Numbered from the stretch's first letter, positions 1 through 12,552 are shown. The stretch: DNA of 64,000 nt from Aphanomyces cochlioides (GCA_019828595.1 JAHQRK010000022.1:1-64000), one strand, 5' to 3'. Made by a program: numbers and translations. Notes: generated from the letters alone by a model not told the origin.

Positions 1-776
1 CAACTCATTCTCATGTCTTACTCTCGACAGCACACACAACCAAAATGGCGTCTAAGCAAGACGTTGATGTTTTCAGCGACAATACACATTACAAGGCGAT
101 GGCTTCCTTCAGGACAGCACACACTTAACAATCATACGCGGAGGAGTTCCATCATGTAGAGGCCATGCATCATATGCTGGACGTCGTATCGTGTTCTCTT
201 CAAAGAGCTATGAATAGAAAGAACGACCCATCCAATGCATGTGAAAGTTGCACGTAATGTGGAGCAAGCATACGTTGTCCACACTGATTCAAGTTCGACG
301 AGGAGAATACTCTATGCTCCAAAAAGTGCTCTTTTGACGACTTCTCGAGGCGAGGGACAATGACCCTCGATTTCTGTCAATATTCCGATCTCATTCGAAT
401 CCCTCCTGTGGATAGTTCTTTCAACCACACATCGTTTGCTTTCTGAGCTACAAGACTCTAGATATTACTGTAGGATGAGTTTTTATGTCATTGCTTTAAA
501 GTATATGTCATAGCATGGGAATCGCCAGAAGAAAGGACCATGACGTGGTTAGCGAAGCATGGGCAGACGAGTGTATTCCCTGTGATGTGGAAATGAAACG
601 GGATACTTTGTAGTATGGGATGTCAGTTAGTTGACAATGGTGTGTTTGAGTGTGCGTGTTGTTGCATAAGCTGAAGGAGGTAGTGTTCAGGGTGTATGGG
701 AGGTGTTGTCAGGTGTGTGTATGTGTGTGGAAGAGGACGTGCGAGTGTGTGTGCATGGTCCTATGGAAGCATATAC

Positions 777-824
<48 letters not shown>

Positions 825-849
825 ACTGGTTCGATCCCGGTTCGTGGCA
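777..849 (+). tRNA. tRNA-Phe (GAA)
   Basis: This is a 73-nt cloverleaf. The acceptor stem GCCGCGA pairs with TCGTGGC with one G-T pair, followed by discriminator A. The D arm is GCTC/GAGC with an 8-nt loop, and the anticodon arm is TCAGA/TCTGA with loop CTGAAGA, giving anticodon GAA at nt 34-36. The variable loop is AGGTC and the T arm is ACTGG/CCGGT with loop TTCGATC. There is no intron and no encoded CCA. A Pol III terminator T4 lies at 853-856. The A box covers nt 8-19 and the B box is in the T arm. The native 5' flank is the GT-rich spacer ending in catatac. Confidence 0.97.
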
Positions 850-852
850 TTG

Positions 853-856
853 TTTT
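853..856 (+). terminator. Pol III T4 terminator of the tRNA-Phe unit
   Basis: TTTT lies four bases after the discriminator base. The same run occurs 76 bp after the start of every intact tRNA in the window, and it also follows the interrupted copy at 45799. Confidence 0.8.
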
Positions 857-985
857 CACCACCACGCCTGCTTTTTCATTCACAACATCGCACCCTTCTT
901 TTACACCACGGAGCGCACTTACACGCGCACACACTAACACATTGGACTTGTCCATTTCATTCACAACTCACACACCAACATAACC

Positions 986-1120
986 ATGGACTGCACCTTT
1001 TACACTGCCATTCAAATTGCAAAGACAAAACACAGCATCCACGCACAGAATGCGATGCCATACATTCCTCCAAAGTCTCACGCCCAAGCTTGTCTCGCTC
1101 CTCTCTCAACGATCGAATGA
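986..1120 (+). other. Conserved 44-codon small ORF in the array spacer (doubtful gene)
   Basis: An ATG in good context (accATGG) opens 44 codons ending in TGA. A TCATTC motif resembling an oomycete initiator lies about 30 bp upstream. The ORF recurs in every unit at tRNA start +209. Because the repeats are homogenised, recurrence is not evidence of coding. I recognise no homologue, and it may be chance. Confidence 0.12.
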
Positions 1121-1168
1121 AGCACAACTCATTCTCATGTCTTACTCTCGACAGCACACACAACCAAA

Positions 1169-1252
1169 ATGGCGTCTAAGCAAGACGTTGATGTTTTCAG
1201 CGACAATACACATTACAAGGCGATGGCTTCCTTCAGGACAGCACACACTTAA
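1169..1252 (+). other. Conserved 27-codon small ORF in the array spacer (doubtful gene)
   Basis: An ATG in context aaaATGGCG opens a 27-codon frame closed by TAA. It recurs at tRNA start +392 in every unit. It could be an isolated ORF or an exon, but no splice evidence is visible and no family is recognised. Confidence 0.1.
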
Positions 1253-1897
1253 CAATCATACGCGGAGGAGTTCCATCATGTAGAGGCCATGCATCATATG
1301 CTGGACGTCGTATCGTGTTCTCTTCAAAGAGCTATGAATATAAAGAACGACCCATCCAATGCATGTGAAAGTTGCACGTAATGTGGAGCAAGCATACGTT
1401 GTCCACACTGATTCAAGTTCGACGAGGAGAATACTCTATGCTCCAAAAAGTGCTCTTTTGACGACTTCTCGAGGCGAGGGACAATGACCCTCGATTTCTG
1501 TCAATATTCCGATCTCATTCGAATCCCTCCTGTGGATAGTTCTTTCAACCACACATCGTTTGCTTTCTGAGCTACAAGACTCTAGATATTACTGTAGGAT
1601 GAGTTTTTATGTCATTGCTTTAAAGTATATGTCATAGCATGGGAATCGCCAGAAGAAAGGACCATGACGTGGTTAGCGAAGCATGGGCAGACGAGTGTAT
1701 TCCCTGTGATGTGGAAATGAAACGGGATACTTTGTAGTATGGATGTCAGTTAGTTGACAATGGTGTGTTTGAGTGTGCGTGTTGTTGCATAAGCTGAAGG
1801 AGGTAGTGTTCAGGGTGTATGGGAGGTGTTGTCAGGTGTGTGTATGTGTGGAAGAGGACGTGCGAGTGTGTGTGCATGGTCCTATGGAAGCATATAC

Positions 1898-1945
<48 letters not shown>

Positions 1946-1970
1946 ACTGGTTCGATCCCGGTTCGTGGCA
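1898..1970 (+). tRNA. tRNA-Phe (GAA)
   Basis: The sequence is identical to the copy at 777. The terminator T4 is at 1974-1977. Its 5' flank carries the two deletions (1 bp and 2 bp) that make the preceding unit 1121 bp. Confidence 0.97.
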
Positions 1971-3021
1971 TTGTTTTCACCACCACGCCTGCTTTTTCAT
2001 TCACAACATCGCACCCTTCTTTTACACCACGGAGCGCACTTACACGCGCACACACTAACACATTGGACTTGTCCATTTCATTCACAACTCACACACCAAC
2101 ATAACCATGGACTGCACCTTTTACACTGCCATTCAAATTGCAAAGACAAAACACAGCATCCACGCACAGAATGCGATGCCATACATTCCTCCAAAGTCTC
2201 ACGCCCAAGCTTGTCTCGCTCCTCTCTCAACGATCGAATGAAGCACAACTCATTCTCATGTCTTACTCTCGACAGCACACACAACCAAAATGGCGTCTAA
2301 GCAAGACGTTGATGTTTTCAGCGACAATACACATTACAAGGCGATGGCTTCCTTCAGGACAGCACACACTTAACAATCATACGCGGAGGAGTTCCATCAT
2401 GTAGAGGCCATGCATCATATGCTGGACGTCGTATCGTGTTCTCTTCAAAGAGCTATGAATAGAAAGAACGACCCATCCAATGCATGTGAAAGTTGCACGT
2501 AATGTGGAGCAAGCATACGTTGTCCACACTGATTCAAGTTCGACGAGGAGAATACTCTATGCTCCAAAAAGTGCTCTTTTGACGACTTCTCGAGGCGAGG
2601 GACAATGACCCTCGATTTCTGTCAATATTCCGATCTCATTCGAATCCCTCCTGTGGATAGTTCTTTCAACCACACATCGTTTGCTTTCTGAGCTACAAGA
2701 CTCTAGATATTACTGTAGGATGAGTTTTTATGTCATTGCTTTAAAGTATATGTCATAGCATGGGAATCGCCAGAAGAAAGGACCATGACGTGGTTAGCGA
2801 AGCATGGGCAGACGAGTGTATTCCCTGTGATGTGGAAATGAAACGGGATACTTTGTAGTATGGGATGTCAGTTAGTTGACAATGGTGTGTTTGAGTGTGC
2901 GTGTTGTTGCATAAGCTGAAGGAGGTAGTGTTCAGGGTGTATGGGAGGTGTTGTCAGGTGTGTGTATGTGTGTGGAAGAGGACGTGCGAGTGTGTGTGCA
3001 TGGTCCTATGGAAGCATATAC

Positions 3022-3069
<48 letters not shown>

Positions 3070-3094
3070 ACTGGTTCGATCCCGGTTCGTGGCA
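3022..3094 (+). tRNA. tRNA-Phe (GAA)
   Basis: Identical 73-nt copy with a native spacer on both sides. T4 is at 3098-3101. Confidence 0.97.
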
Positions 3095-4145
3095 TTGTTT
3101 TCACCACCACGCCTGCTTTTTCATTCACAACATCGCACCCTTCTTTTACACCACGGAGCGCACTTACACGCGCACACACTAACACATTGGACTTGTCCAT
3201 TTCATTCACAACTCACACACCAACATAACCATGGACTGCACCTTTTACACTGCCATTCAAATTGCAAAGACAAAACACAGCATCCACGCACAGAATGCGA
3301 TGCCATACATTCCTCCAAAGTCTCACGCCCAAGCTTGTCTCGCTCCTCTCTCAACGATCGAATGAAGCACAACTCATTCTCATGTCTTACTCTCGACAGC
3401 ACACACAACCAAAATGGCGTCTAAGCAAGACGTTGATGTTTTCAGCGACAATACACATTACAAGGCGATGGCTTCCTTCAGGACAGCACACACTTAACAA
3501 TCATACGCGGAGGAGTTCCATCATGTAGAGGCCATGCATCATATGCTGGACGTCGTATCGTGTTCTCTTCAAAGAGCTATGAATAGAAAGAACGACCCAT
3601 CCAATGCATGTGAAAGTTGCACGTAATGTGGAGCAAGCATACGTTGTCCACACTGATTCAAGTTCGACGAGGAGAATACTCTATGCTCCAAAAAGTGCTC
3701 TTTTGACGACTTCTCGAGGCGAGGGACAATGACCCTCGATTTCTGTCAATATTCCGATCTCATTCGAATCCCTCCTGTGGATAGTTCTTTCAACCACACA
3801 TCGTTTGCTTTCTGAGCTACAAGACTCTAGATATTACTGTAGGATGAGTTTTTATGTCATTGCTTTAAAGTATATGTCATAGCATGGGAATCGCCAGAAG
3901 AAAGGACCATGACGTGGTTAGCGAAGCATGGGCAGACGAGTGTATTCCCTGTGATGTGGAAATGAAACGGGATACTTTGTAGTATGGGATGTCAGTTAGT
4001 TGACAATGGTGTGTTTGAGTGTGCGTGTTGTTGCATAAGCTGAAGGAGGTAGTGTTCAGGGTGTATGGGAGGTGTTGTCAGGTGTGTGTATGTGTGTGGA
4101 AGAGGACGTGCGAGTGTGTGTGCATGGTCCTATGGAAGCATATAC

Positions 4146-4193
<48 letters not shown>

Positions 4194-4218
4194 ACTGGTT
4201 CGATCCCGGTTCGTGGCA
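4146..4218 (+). tRNA. tRNA-Phe (GAA)
   Basis: Identical 73-nt copy with a native spacer on both sides. T4 is at 4222-4225. Confidence 0.97.
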
Positions 4219-5269
4219 TTGTTTTCACCACCACGCCTGCTTTTTCATTCACAACATCGCACCCTTCTTTTACACCACGGAGCGCACTTACACGCGCACA
4301 CACTAACACATTGGACTTGTCCATTTCATTCACAACTCACACACCAACATAACCATGGACTGCACCTTTTACACTGCCATTCAAATTGCAAAGACAAAAC
4401 ACAGCATCCACGCACAGAATGCGATGCCATACATTCCTCCAAAGTCTCACGCCCAAGCTTGTCTCGCTCCTCTCTCAACGATCGAATGAAGCACAACTCA
4501 TTCTCATGTCTTACTCTCGACAGCACACACAACCAAAATGGCGTCTAAGCAAGACGTTGATGTTTTCAGCGACAATACACATTACAAGGCGATGGCTTCC
4601 TTCAGGACAGCACACACTTAACAATCATACGCGGAGGAGTTCCATCATGTAGAGGCCATGCATCATATGCTGGACGTCGTATCGTGTTCTCTTCAAAGAG
4701 CTATGAATAGAAAGAACGACCCATCCAATGCATGTGAAAGTTGCACGTAATGTGGAGCAAGCATACGTTGTCCACACTGATTCAAGTTCGACGAGGAGAA
4801 TACTCTATGCTCCAAAAAGTGCTCTTTTGACGACTTCTCGAGGCGAGGGACAATGACCCTCGATTTCTGTCAATATTCCGATCTCATTCGAATCCCTCCT
4901 GTGGATAGTTCTTTCAACCACACATCGTTTGCTTTCTGAGCTACAAGACTCTAGATATTACTGTAGGATGAGTTTTTATGTCATTGCTTTAAAGTATATG
5001 TCATAGCATGGGAATCGCCAGAAGAAAGGACCATGACGTGGTTAGCGAAGCATGGGCAGACGAGTGTATTCCCTGTGATGTGGAAATGAAACGGGATACT
5101 TTGTAGTATGGGATGTCAGTTAGTTGACAATGGTGTGTTTGAGTGTGCGTGTTGTTGCATAAGCTGAAGGAGGTAGTGTTCAGGGTGTATGGGAGGTGTT
5201 GTCAGGTGTGTGTATGTGTGTGGAAGAGGACGTGCGAGTGTGTGTGCATGGTCCTATGGAAGCATATAC

Positions 5270-5317
<48 letters not shown>

Positions 5318-5342
5318 ACTGGTTCGATCCCGGTTCGTGGCA
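5270..5342 (+). tRNA. tRNA-Phe (GAA)
   Basis: Identical 73-nt copy with a native spacer on both sides. T4 is at 5346-5349. Confidence 0.97.
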
Positions 5343-6393
5343 TTGTTTTCACCACCACGCCTGCTTTTTCATTCACAACATCGCACCCTTCTTTTACACC
5401 ACGGAGCGCACTTACACGCGCACACACTAACACATTGGACTTGTCCATTTCATTCACAACTCACACACCAACATAACCATGGACTGCACCTTTTACACTG
5501 CCATTCAAATTGCAAAGACAAAACACAGCATCCACGCACAGAATGCGATGCCATACATTCCTCCAAAGTCTCACGCCCAAGCTTGTCTCGCTCCTCTCTC
5601 AACGATCGAATGAAGCACAACTCATTCTCATGTCTTACTCTCGACAGCACACACAACCAAAATGGCGTCTAAGCAAGACGTTGATGTTTTCAGCGACAAT
5701 ACACATTACAAGGCGATGGCTTCCTTCAGGACAGCACACACTTAACAATCATACGCGGAGGAGTTCCATCATGTAGAGGCCATGCATCATATGCTGGACG
5801 TCGTATCGTGTTCTCTTCAAAGAGCTATGAATAGAAAGAACGACCCATCCAATGCATGTGAAAGTTGCACGTAATGTGGAGCAAGCATACGTTGTCCACA
5901 CTGATTCAAGTTCGACGAGGAGAATACTCTATGCTCCAAAAAGTGCTCTTTTGACGACTTCTCGAGGCGAGGGACAATGACCCTCGATTTCTGTCAATAT
6001 TCCGATCTCATTCGAATCCCTCCTGTGGATAGTTCTTTCAACCACACATCGTTTGCTTTCTGAGCTACAAGACTCTAGATATTACTGTAGGATGAGTTTT
6101 TATGTCATTGCTTTAAAGTATATGTCATAGCATGGGAATCGCCAGAAGAAAGGACCATGACGTGGTTAGCGAAGCATGGGCAGACGAGTGTATTCCCTGT
6201 GATGTGGAAATGAAACGGGATACTTTGTAGTATGGGATGTCAGTTAGTTGACAATGGTGTGTTTGAGTGTGCGTGTTGTTGCATAAGCTGAAGGAGGTAG
6301 TGTTCAGGGTGTATGGGAGGTGTTGTCAGGTGTGTGTATGTGTGTGGAAGAGGACGTGCGAGTGTGTGTGCATGGTCCTATGGAAGCATATAC

Positions 6394-6441
<48 letters not shown>

Positions 6442-6466
6442 ACTGGTTCGATCCCGGTTCGTGGCA
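6394..6466 (+). tRNA. tRNA-Phe (GAA)
   Basis: Identical 73-nt copy with a native spacer on both sides. T4 is at 6470-6473. Confidence 0.97.
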
Positions 6467-7517
6467 TTGTTTTCACCACCACGCCTGCTTTTTCATTCAC
6501 AACATCGCACCCTTCTTTTACACCACGGAGCGCACTTACACGCGCACACACTAACACATTGGACTTGTCCATTTCATTCACAACTCACACACCAACATAA
6601 CCATGGACTGCACCTTTTACACTGCCATTCAAATTGCAAAGACAAAACACAGCATCCACGCACAGAATGCGATGCCATACATTCCTCCAAAGTCTCACGC
6701 CCAAGCTTGTCTCGCTCCTCTCTCAACGATCGAATGAAGCACAACTCATTCTCATGTCTTACTCTCGACAGCACACACAACCAAAATGGCGTCTAAGCAA
6801 GACGTTGATGTTTTCAGCGACAATACACATTACAAGGCGATGGCTTCCTTCAGGACAGCACACACTTAACAATCATACGCGGAGGAGTTCCATCATGTAG
6901 AGGCCATGCATCATATGCTGGACGTCGTATCGTGTTCTCTTCAAAGAGCTATGAATAGAAAGAACGACCCATCCAATGCATGTGAAAGTTGCACGTAATG
7001 TGGAGCAAGCATACGTTGTCCACACTGATTCAAGTTCGACGAGGAGAATACTCTATGCTCCAAAAAGTGCTCTTTTGACGACTTCTCGAGGCGAGGGACA
7101 ATGACCCTCGATTTCTGTCAATATTCCGATCTCATTCGAATCCCTCCTGTGGATAGTTCTTTCAACCACACATCGTTTGCTTTCTGAGCTACAAGACTCT
7201 AGATATTACTGTAGGATGAGTTTTTATGTCATTGCTTTAAAGTATATGTCATAGCATGGGAATCGCCAGAAGAAAGGACCATGACGTGGTTAGCGAAGCA
7301 TGGGCAGACGAGTGTATTCCCTGTGATGTGGAAATGAAACGGGATACTTTGTAGTATGGGATGTCAGTTAGTTGACAATGGTGTGTTTGAGTGTGCGTGT
7401 TGTTGCATAAGCTGAAGGAGGTAGTGTTCAGGGTGTATGGGAGGTGTTGTCAGGTGTGTGTATGTGTGTGGAAGAGGACGTGCGAGTGTGTGTGCATGGT
7501 CCTATGGAAGCATATAC

Positions 7518-7565
<48 letters not shown>

Positions 7566-7590
7566 ACTGGTTCGATCCCGGTTCGTGGCA
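7518..7590 (+). tRNA. tRNA-Phe (GAA)
   Basis: Identical 73-nt copy with a native spacer on both sides. T4 is at 7594-7597. Confidence 0.97.
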
Positions 7591-8641
7591 TTGTTTTCAC
7601 CACCACGCCTGCTTTTTCATTCACAACATCGCACCCTTCTTTTACACCACGGAGCGCACTTACACGCGCACACACTAACACATTGGACTTGTCCATTTCA
7701 TTCACAACTCACACACCAACATAACCATGGACTGCACCTTTTACACTGCCATTCAAATTGCAAAGACAAAACACAGCATCCACGCACAGAATGCGATGCC
7801 ATACATTCCTCCAAAGTCTCACGCCCAAGCTTGTCTCGCTCCTCTCTCAACGATCGAATGAAGCACAACTCATTCTCATGTCTTACTCTCGACAGCACAC
7901 ACAACCAAAATGGCGTCTAAGCAAGACGTTGATGTTTTCAGCGACAATACACATTACAAGGCGATGGCTTCCTTCAGGACAGCACACACTTAACAATCAT
8001 ACGCGGAGGAGTTCCATCATGTAGAGGCCATGCATCATATGCTGGACGTCGTATCGTGTTCTCTTCAAAGAGCTATGAATAGAAAGAACGACCCATCCAA
8101 TGCATGTGAAAGTTGCACGTAATGTGGAGCAAGCATACGTTGTCCACACTGATTCAAGTTCGACGAGGAGAATACTCTATGCTCCAAAAAGTGCTCTTTT
8201 GACGACTTCTCGAGGCGAGGGACAATGACCCTCGATTTCTGTCAATATTCCGATCTCATTCGAATCCCTCCTGTGGATAGTTCTTTCAACCACACATCGT
8301 TTGCTTTCTGAGCTACAAGACTCTAGATATTACTGTAGGATGAGTTTTTATGTCATTGCTTTAAAGTATATGTCATAGCATGGGAATCGCCAGAAGAAAG
8401 GACCATGACGTGGTTAGCGAAGCATGGGCAGACGAGTGTATTCCCTGTGATGTGGAAATGAAACGGGATACTTTGTAGTATGGGATGTCAGTTAGTTGAC
8501 AATGGTGTGTTTGAGTGTGCGTGTTGTTGCATAAGCTGAAGGAGGTAGTGTTCAGGGTGTATGGGAGGTGTTGTCAGGTGTGTGTATGTGTGTGGAAGAG
8601 GACGTGCGAGTGTGTGTGCATGGTCCTATGGAAGCATATAC

Positions 8642-8689
<48 letters not shown>

Positions 8690-8714
8690 ACTGGTTCGAT
8701 CCCGGTTCGTGGCA
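8642..8714 (+). tRNA. tRNA-Phe (GAA)
   Basis: Identical 73-nt copy with a native spacer on both sides. T4 is at 8718-8721. Confidence 0.97.
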
Positions 8715-9765
8715 TTGTTTTCACCACCACGCCTGCTTTTTCATTCACAACATCGCACCCTTCTTTTACACCACGGAGCGCACTTACACGCGCACACACT
8801 AACACATTGGACTTGTCCATTTCATTCACAACTCACACACCAACATAACCATGGACTGCACCTTTTACACTGCCATTCAAATTGCAAAGACAAAACACAG
8901 CATCCACGCACAGAATGCGATGCCATACATTCCTCCAAAGTCTCACGCCCAAGCTTGTCTCGCTCCTCTCTCAACGATCGAATGAAGCACAACTCATTCT
9001 CATGTCTTACTCTCGACAGCACACACAACCAAAATGGCGTCTAAGCAAGACGTTGATGTTTTCAGCGACAATACACATTACAAGGCGATGGCTTCCTTCA
9101 GGACAGCACACACTTAACAATCATACGCGGAGGAGTTCCATCATGTAGAGGCCATGCATCATATGCTGGACGTCGTATCGTGTTCTCTTCAAAGAGCTAT
9201 GAATAGAAAGAACGACCCATCCAATGCATGTGAAAGTTGCACGTAATGTGGAGCAAGCATACGTTGTCCACACTGATTCAAGTTCGACGAGGAGAATACT
9301 CTATGCTCCAAAAAGTGCTCTTTTGACGACTTCTCGAGGCGAGGGACAATGACCCTCGATTTCTGTCAATATTCCGATCTCATTCGAATCCCTCCTGTGG
9401 ATAGTTCTTTCAACCACACATCGTTTGCTTTCTGAGCTACAAGACTCTAGATATTACTGTAGGATGAGTTTTTATGTCATTGCTTTAAAGTATATGTCAT
9501 AGCATGGGAATCGCCAGAAGAAAGGACCATGACGTGGTTAGCGAAGCATGGGCAGACGAGTGTATTCCCTGTGATGTGGAAATGAAACGGGATACTTTGT
9601 AGTATGGGATGTCAGTTAGTTGACAATGGTGTGTTTGAGTGTGCGTGTTGTTGCATAAGCTGAAGGAGGTAGTGTTCAGGGTGTATGGGAGGTGTTGTCA
9701 GGTGTGTGTATGTGTGTGGAAGAGGACGTGCGAGTGTGTGTGCATGGTCCTATGGAAGCATATAC

Positions 9766-9813
<48 letters not shown>

Positions 9814-9838
9814 ACTGGTTCGATCCCGGTTCGTGGCA
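9766..9838 (+). tRNA. tRNA-Phe (GAA)
   Basis: Identical 73-nt copy with a native spacer on both sides. T4 is at 9842-9845. Confidence 0.97.
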
Positions 9839-10889
9839 TTGTTTTCACCACCACGCCTGCTTTTTCATTCACAACATCGCACCCTTCTTTTACACCACGG
9901 AGCGCACTTACACGCGCACACACTAACACATTGGACTTGTCCATTTCATTCACAACTCACACACCAACATAACCATGGACTGCACCTTTTACACTGCCAT
10001 TCAAATTGCAAAGACAAAACACAGCATCCACGCACAGAATGCGATGCCATACATTCCTCCAAAGTCTCACGCCCAAGCTTGTCTCGCTCCTCTCTCAACG
10101 ATCGAATGAAGCACAACTCATTCTCATGTCTTACTCTCGACAGCACACACAACCAAAATGGCGTCTAAGCAAGACGTTGATGTTTTCAGCGACAATACAC
10201 ATTACAAGGCGATGGCTTCCTTCAGGACAGCACACACTTAACAATCATACGCGGAGGAGTTCCATCATGTAGAGGCCATGCATCATATGCTGGACGTCGT
10301 ATCGTGTTCTCTTCAAAGAGCTATGAATAGAAAGAACGACCCATCCAATGCATGTGAAAGTTGCACGTAATGTGGAGCAAGCATACGTTGTCCACACTGA
10401 TTCAAGTTCGACGAGGAGAATACTCTATGCTCCAAAAAGTGCTCTTTTGACGACTTCTCGAGGCGAGGGACAATGACCCTCGATTTCTGTCAATATTCCG
10501 ATCTCATTCGAATCCCTCCTGTGGATAGTTCTTTCAACCACACATCGTTTGCTTTCTGAGCTACAAGACTCTAGATATTACTGTAGGATGAGTTTTTATG
10601 TCATTGCTTTAAAGTATATGTCATAGCATGGGAATCGCCAGAAGAAAGGACCATGACGTGGTTAGCGAAGCATGGGCAGACGAGTGTATTCCCTGTGATG
10701 TGGAAATGAAACGGGATACTTTGTAGTATGGGATGTCAGTTAGTTGACAATGGTGTGTTTGAGTGTGCGTGTTGTTGCATAAGCTGAAGGAGGTAGTGTT
10801 CAGGGTGTATGGGAGGTGTTGTCAGGTGTGTGTATGTGTGTGGAAGAGGACGTGCGAGTGTGTGTGCATGGTCCTATGGAAGCATATAC

Positions 10890-10937
<48 letters not shown>

Positions 10938-10962
10938 ACTGGTTCGATCCCGGTTCGTGGCA
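10890..10962 (+). tRNA. tRNA-Phe (GAA)
   Basis: Identical 73-nt copy, the last before the first retrotransposon insertion. T4 is at 10966-10969. Confidence 0.97.
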
Positions 10963-12013
10963 TTGTTTTCACCACCACGCCTGCTTTTTCATTCACAACA
11001 TCGCACCCTTCTTTTACACCACGGAGCGCACTTACACGCGCACACACTAACACATTGGACTTGTCCATTTCATTCACAACTCACACACCAACATAACCAT
11101 GGACTGCACCTTTTACACTGCCATTCAAATTGCAAAGACAAAACACAGCATCCACGCACAGAATGCGATGCCATACATTCCTCCAAAGTCTCACGCCCAA
11201 GCTTGTCTCGCTCCTCTCTCAACGATCGAATGAAGCACAACTCATTCTCATGTCTTACTCTCGACAGCACACACAACCAAAATGGCGTCTAAGCAAGACG
11301 TTGATGTTTTCAGCGACAATACACATTACAAGGCGATGGCTTCCTTCAGGACAGCACACACTTAACAATCATACGCGGAGGAGTTCCATCATGTAGAGGC
11401 CATGCATCATATGCTGGACGTCGTATCGTGTTCTCTTCAAAGAGCTATGAATAGAAAGAACGACCCATCCAATGCATGTGAAAGTTGCACGTAATGTGGA
11501 GCAAGCATACGTTGTCCACACTGATTCAAGTTCGACGAGGAGAATACTCTATGCTCCAAAAAGTGCTCTTTTGACGACTTCTCGAGGCGAGGGACAATGA
11601 CCCTCGATTTCTGTCAATATTCCGATCTCATTCGAATCCCTCCTGTGGATAGTTCTTTCAACCACACATCGTTTGCTTTCTGAGCTACAAGACTCTAGAT
11701 ATTACTGTAGGATGAGTTTTTATGTCATTGCTTTAAAGTATATGTCATAGCATGGGAATCGCCAGAAGAAAGGACCATGACGTGGTTAGCGAAGCATGGG
11801 CAGACGAGTGTATTCCCTGTGATGTGGAAATGAAACGGGATACTTTGTAGTATGGGATGTCAGTTAGTTGACAATGGTGTGTTTGAGTGTGCGTGTTGTT
11901 GCATAAGCTGAAGGAGGTAGTGTTCAGGGTGTATGGGAGGTGTTGTCAGGTGTGTGTATGTGTGTGGAAGAGGACGTGCGAGTGTGTGTGCATGGTCCTA
12001 TGGAAGCATATAC

Positions 12014-12027
12014 GCCGCGATAGCTCA
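12014..12027 (+). pseudogene. tRNA-Phe 5' stub (nt 1-14), left target-site duplication of insertion 1
   Basis: gccgcgatagctca is followed directly by the 3' end of a family A element instead of tRNA nt 15. The other copy of the duplication is the 5' end of the intact tRNA at 12553. The A box is cut, so the stub cannot be a tRNA gene. Confidence 0.95.
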
Positions 12028-12551
12028 CTGCAATGGGGAGGTATATTAATAGACTTTCAATATCTACTAATACTAATATTGCCTACTAACGGCTCATCCC
12101 ACTTCCAAATGCTTCAGCAGATTTTCTACTTTGGGCTTTGGAGTACAGCGATTTTTGACTTGTTGAATAAATACTTGGGGCTTGTTAATTTGGGGCTGAA
12201 GGTTGGAGCGCGAGCAAAGTCGGGTACTTGGCTACCAGTGGGCGATAGACAGGTTGTCTATGCAAAGTATTGATTGCTGAAATTGCTTCCACTCGTTGAG
12301 GGCTGTCAACTTCTTGGAGGCGAAGCCATCTGCGGATCGATGCATGCCATCGGATGAAGCTGACTTCTTGCCAAATTTCTGGCGGAGGCGGCTTCTTCGA
12401 TTCGAACTTGGCGGCGTTGTGCGTTGTCCAAATATAGTGAAGGTTGGAAGCACACAGAAGAGCCCAGAGCACAAACAGTATGTCTTGAAGCTGGCTACCG
12501 CGTTCGTTGACTTGAAAGCGGTCGATGTTGGTGATGGCAGTCCAATCGAAA
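12028..12551 (-). mobile_element. Family A LINE, 5'-truncated copy (524 bp)
   Basis: This copy has the 3' UTR and last ~120 codons of family A ORF2 and is truncated at its 5' end, as is typical of aborted target-primed reverse transcription. It is flanked by a 14-15 bp duplication of the tRNA 5' end (12014-12027 and 12553-12566, with one extra shared c). A 3' hairpin is at 12044-12072. Variants in the 3' UTR (gacttgttgaat) and in ORF2 (Lys-Lys before the Pro run, Ala in the last residues) match the 48116 copy rather than the two tandem full copies. Confidence 0.93.
12185..12550 (-). pseudogene. Family A ORF2, C-terminal fragment
   Basis: This fragment corresponds to about residues 1264-1384 of the full ORF2, downstream of the CCHC finger. 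It contains no catalytic domain and no start. The frame is intact to the stop at 12185. Confidence 0.9.
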
Positions 12552-12552
12552 C

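Larger units (their letters stand above)
1..12027 (+). repeat. Tandem array of ~1124-bp tRNA-Phe repeat units (array segment I)
   Basis: This segment holds a partial unit (1-776), ten complete units beginning at tRNA starts 777, 1898, 3022, 4146, 5270, 6394, 7518, 8642, 9766 and 10890, and the 14-nt tRNA stub 12014-12027. The period is exactly 1124 bp except for the first complete unit (1121 bp), which has a 1-bp deletion near 1741, a 2-bp deletion in the GT repeat near 1850 and a substitution at 1341. By eye the other units look identical. Within a unit the only supported gene is the tRNA. The spacer is AC-rich just after the tRNA and GT-rich just before the next one. I see no 5S, U6 or other RNA gene in it. 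Confidence 0.95.

Noticed and set aside
696..1283. Spacer ORFs of 95, 111, 88 (+) and 68 (-) codons repeated in every unit
   Set aside because: They overlap the tRNA or each other on both strands. Their products are low-complexity and their conservation is explained by repeat homogenisation.
850..1890. Spacer searched for 5S, U6, SRP or other Pol III genes
   Set aside because: No diagnostic internal boxes or core motifs were seen. The only B box is that of the tRNA.
3710..3745. Inverted repeat cgaggg...ccctcg in the spacer, considered as an RNA gene or terminator
   Set aside because: It is a six-bp stem with no associated promoter boxes or T-run, and too weak to call.
1..12027. Regularly spaced repeats considered as CRISPR or a satellite
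   Set aside because: The units are 1.1 kb and carry a tRNA gene. There are no short repeats with unique spacers.
11887..12273. 128-codon + ORF joining spacer, tRNA stub and LINE 3' UTR
   Set aside because: A chance frame across an insertion junction. It reads antisense through the element.
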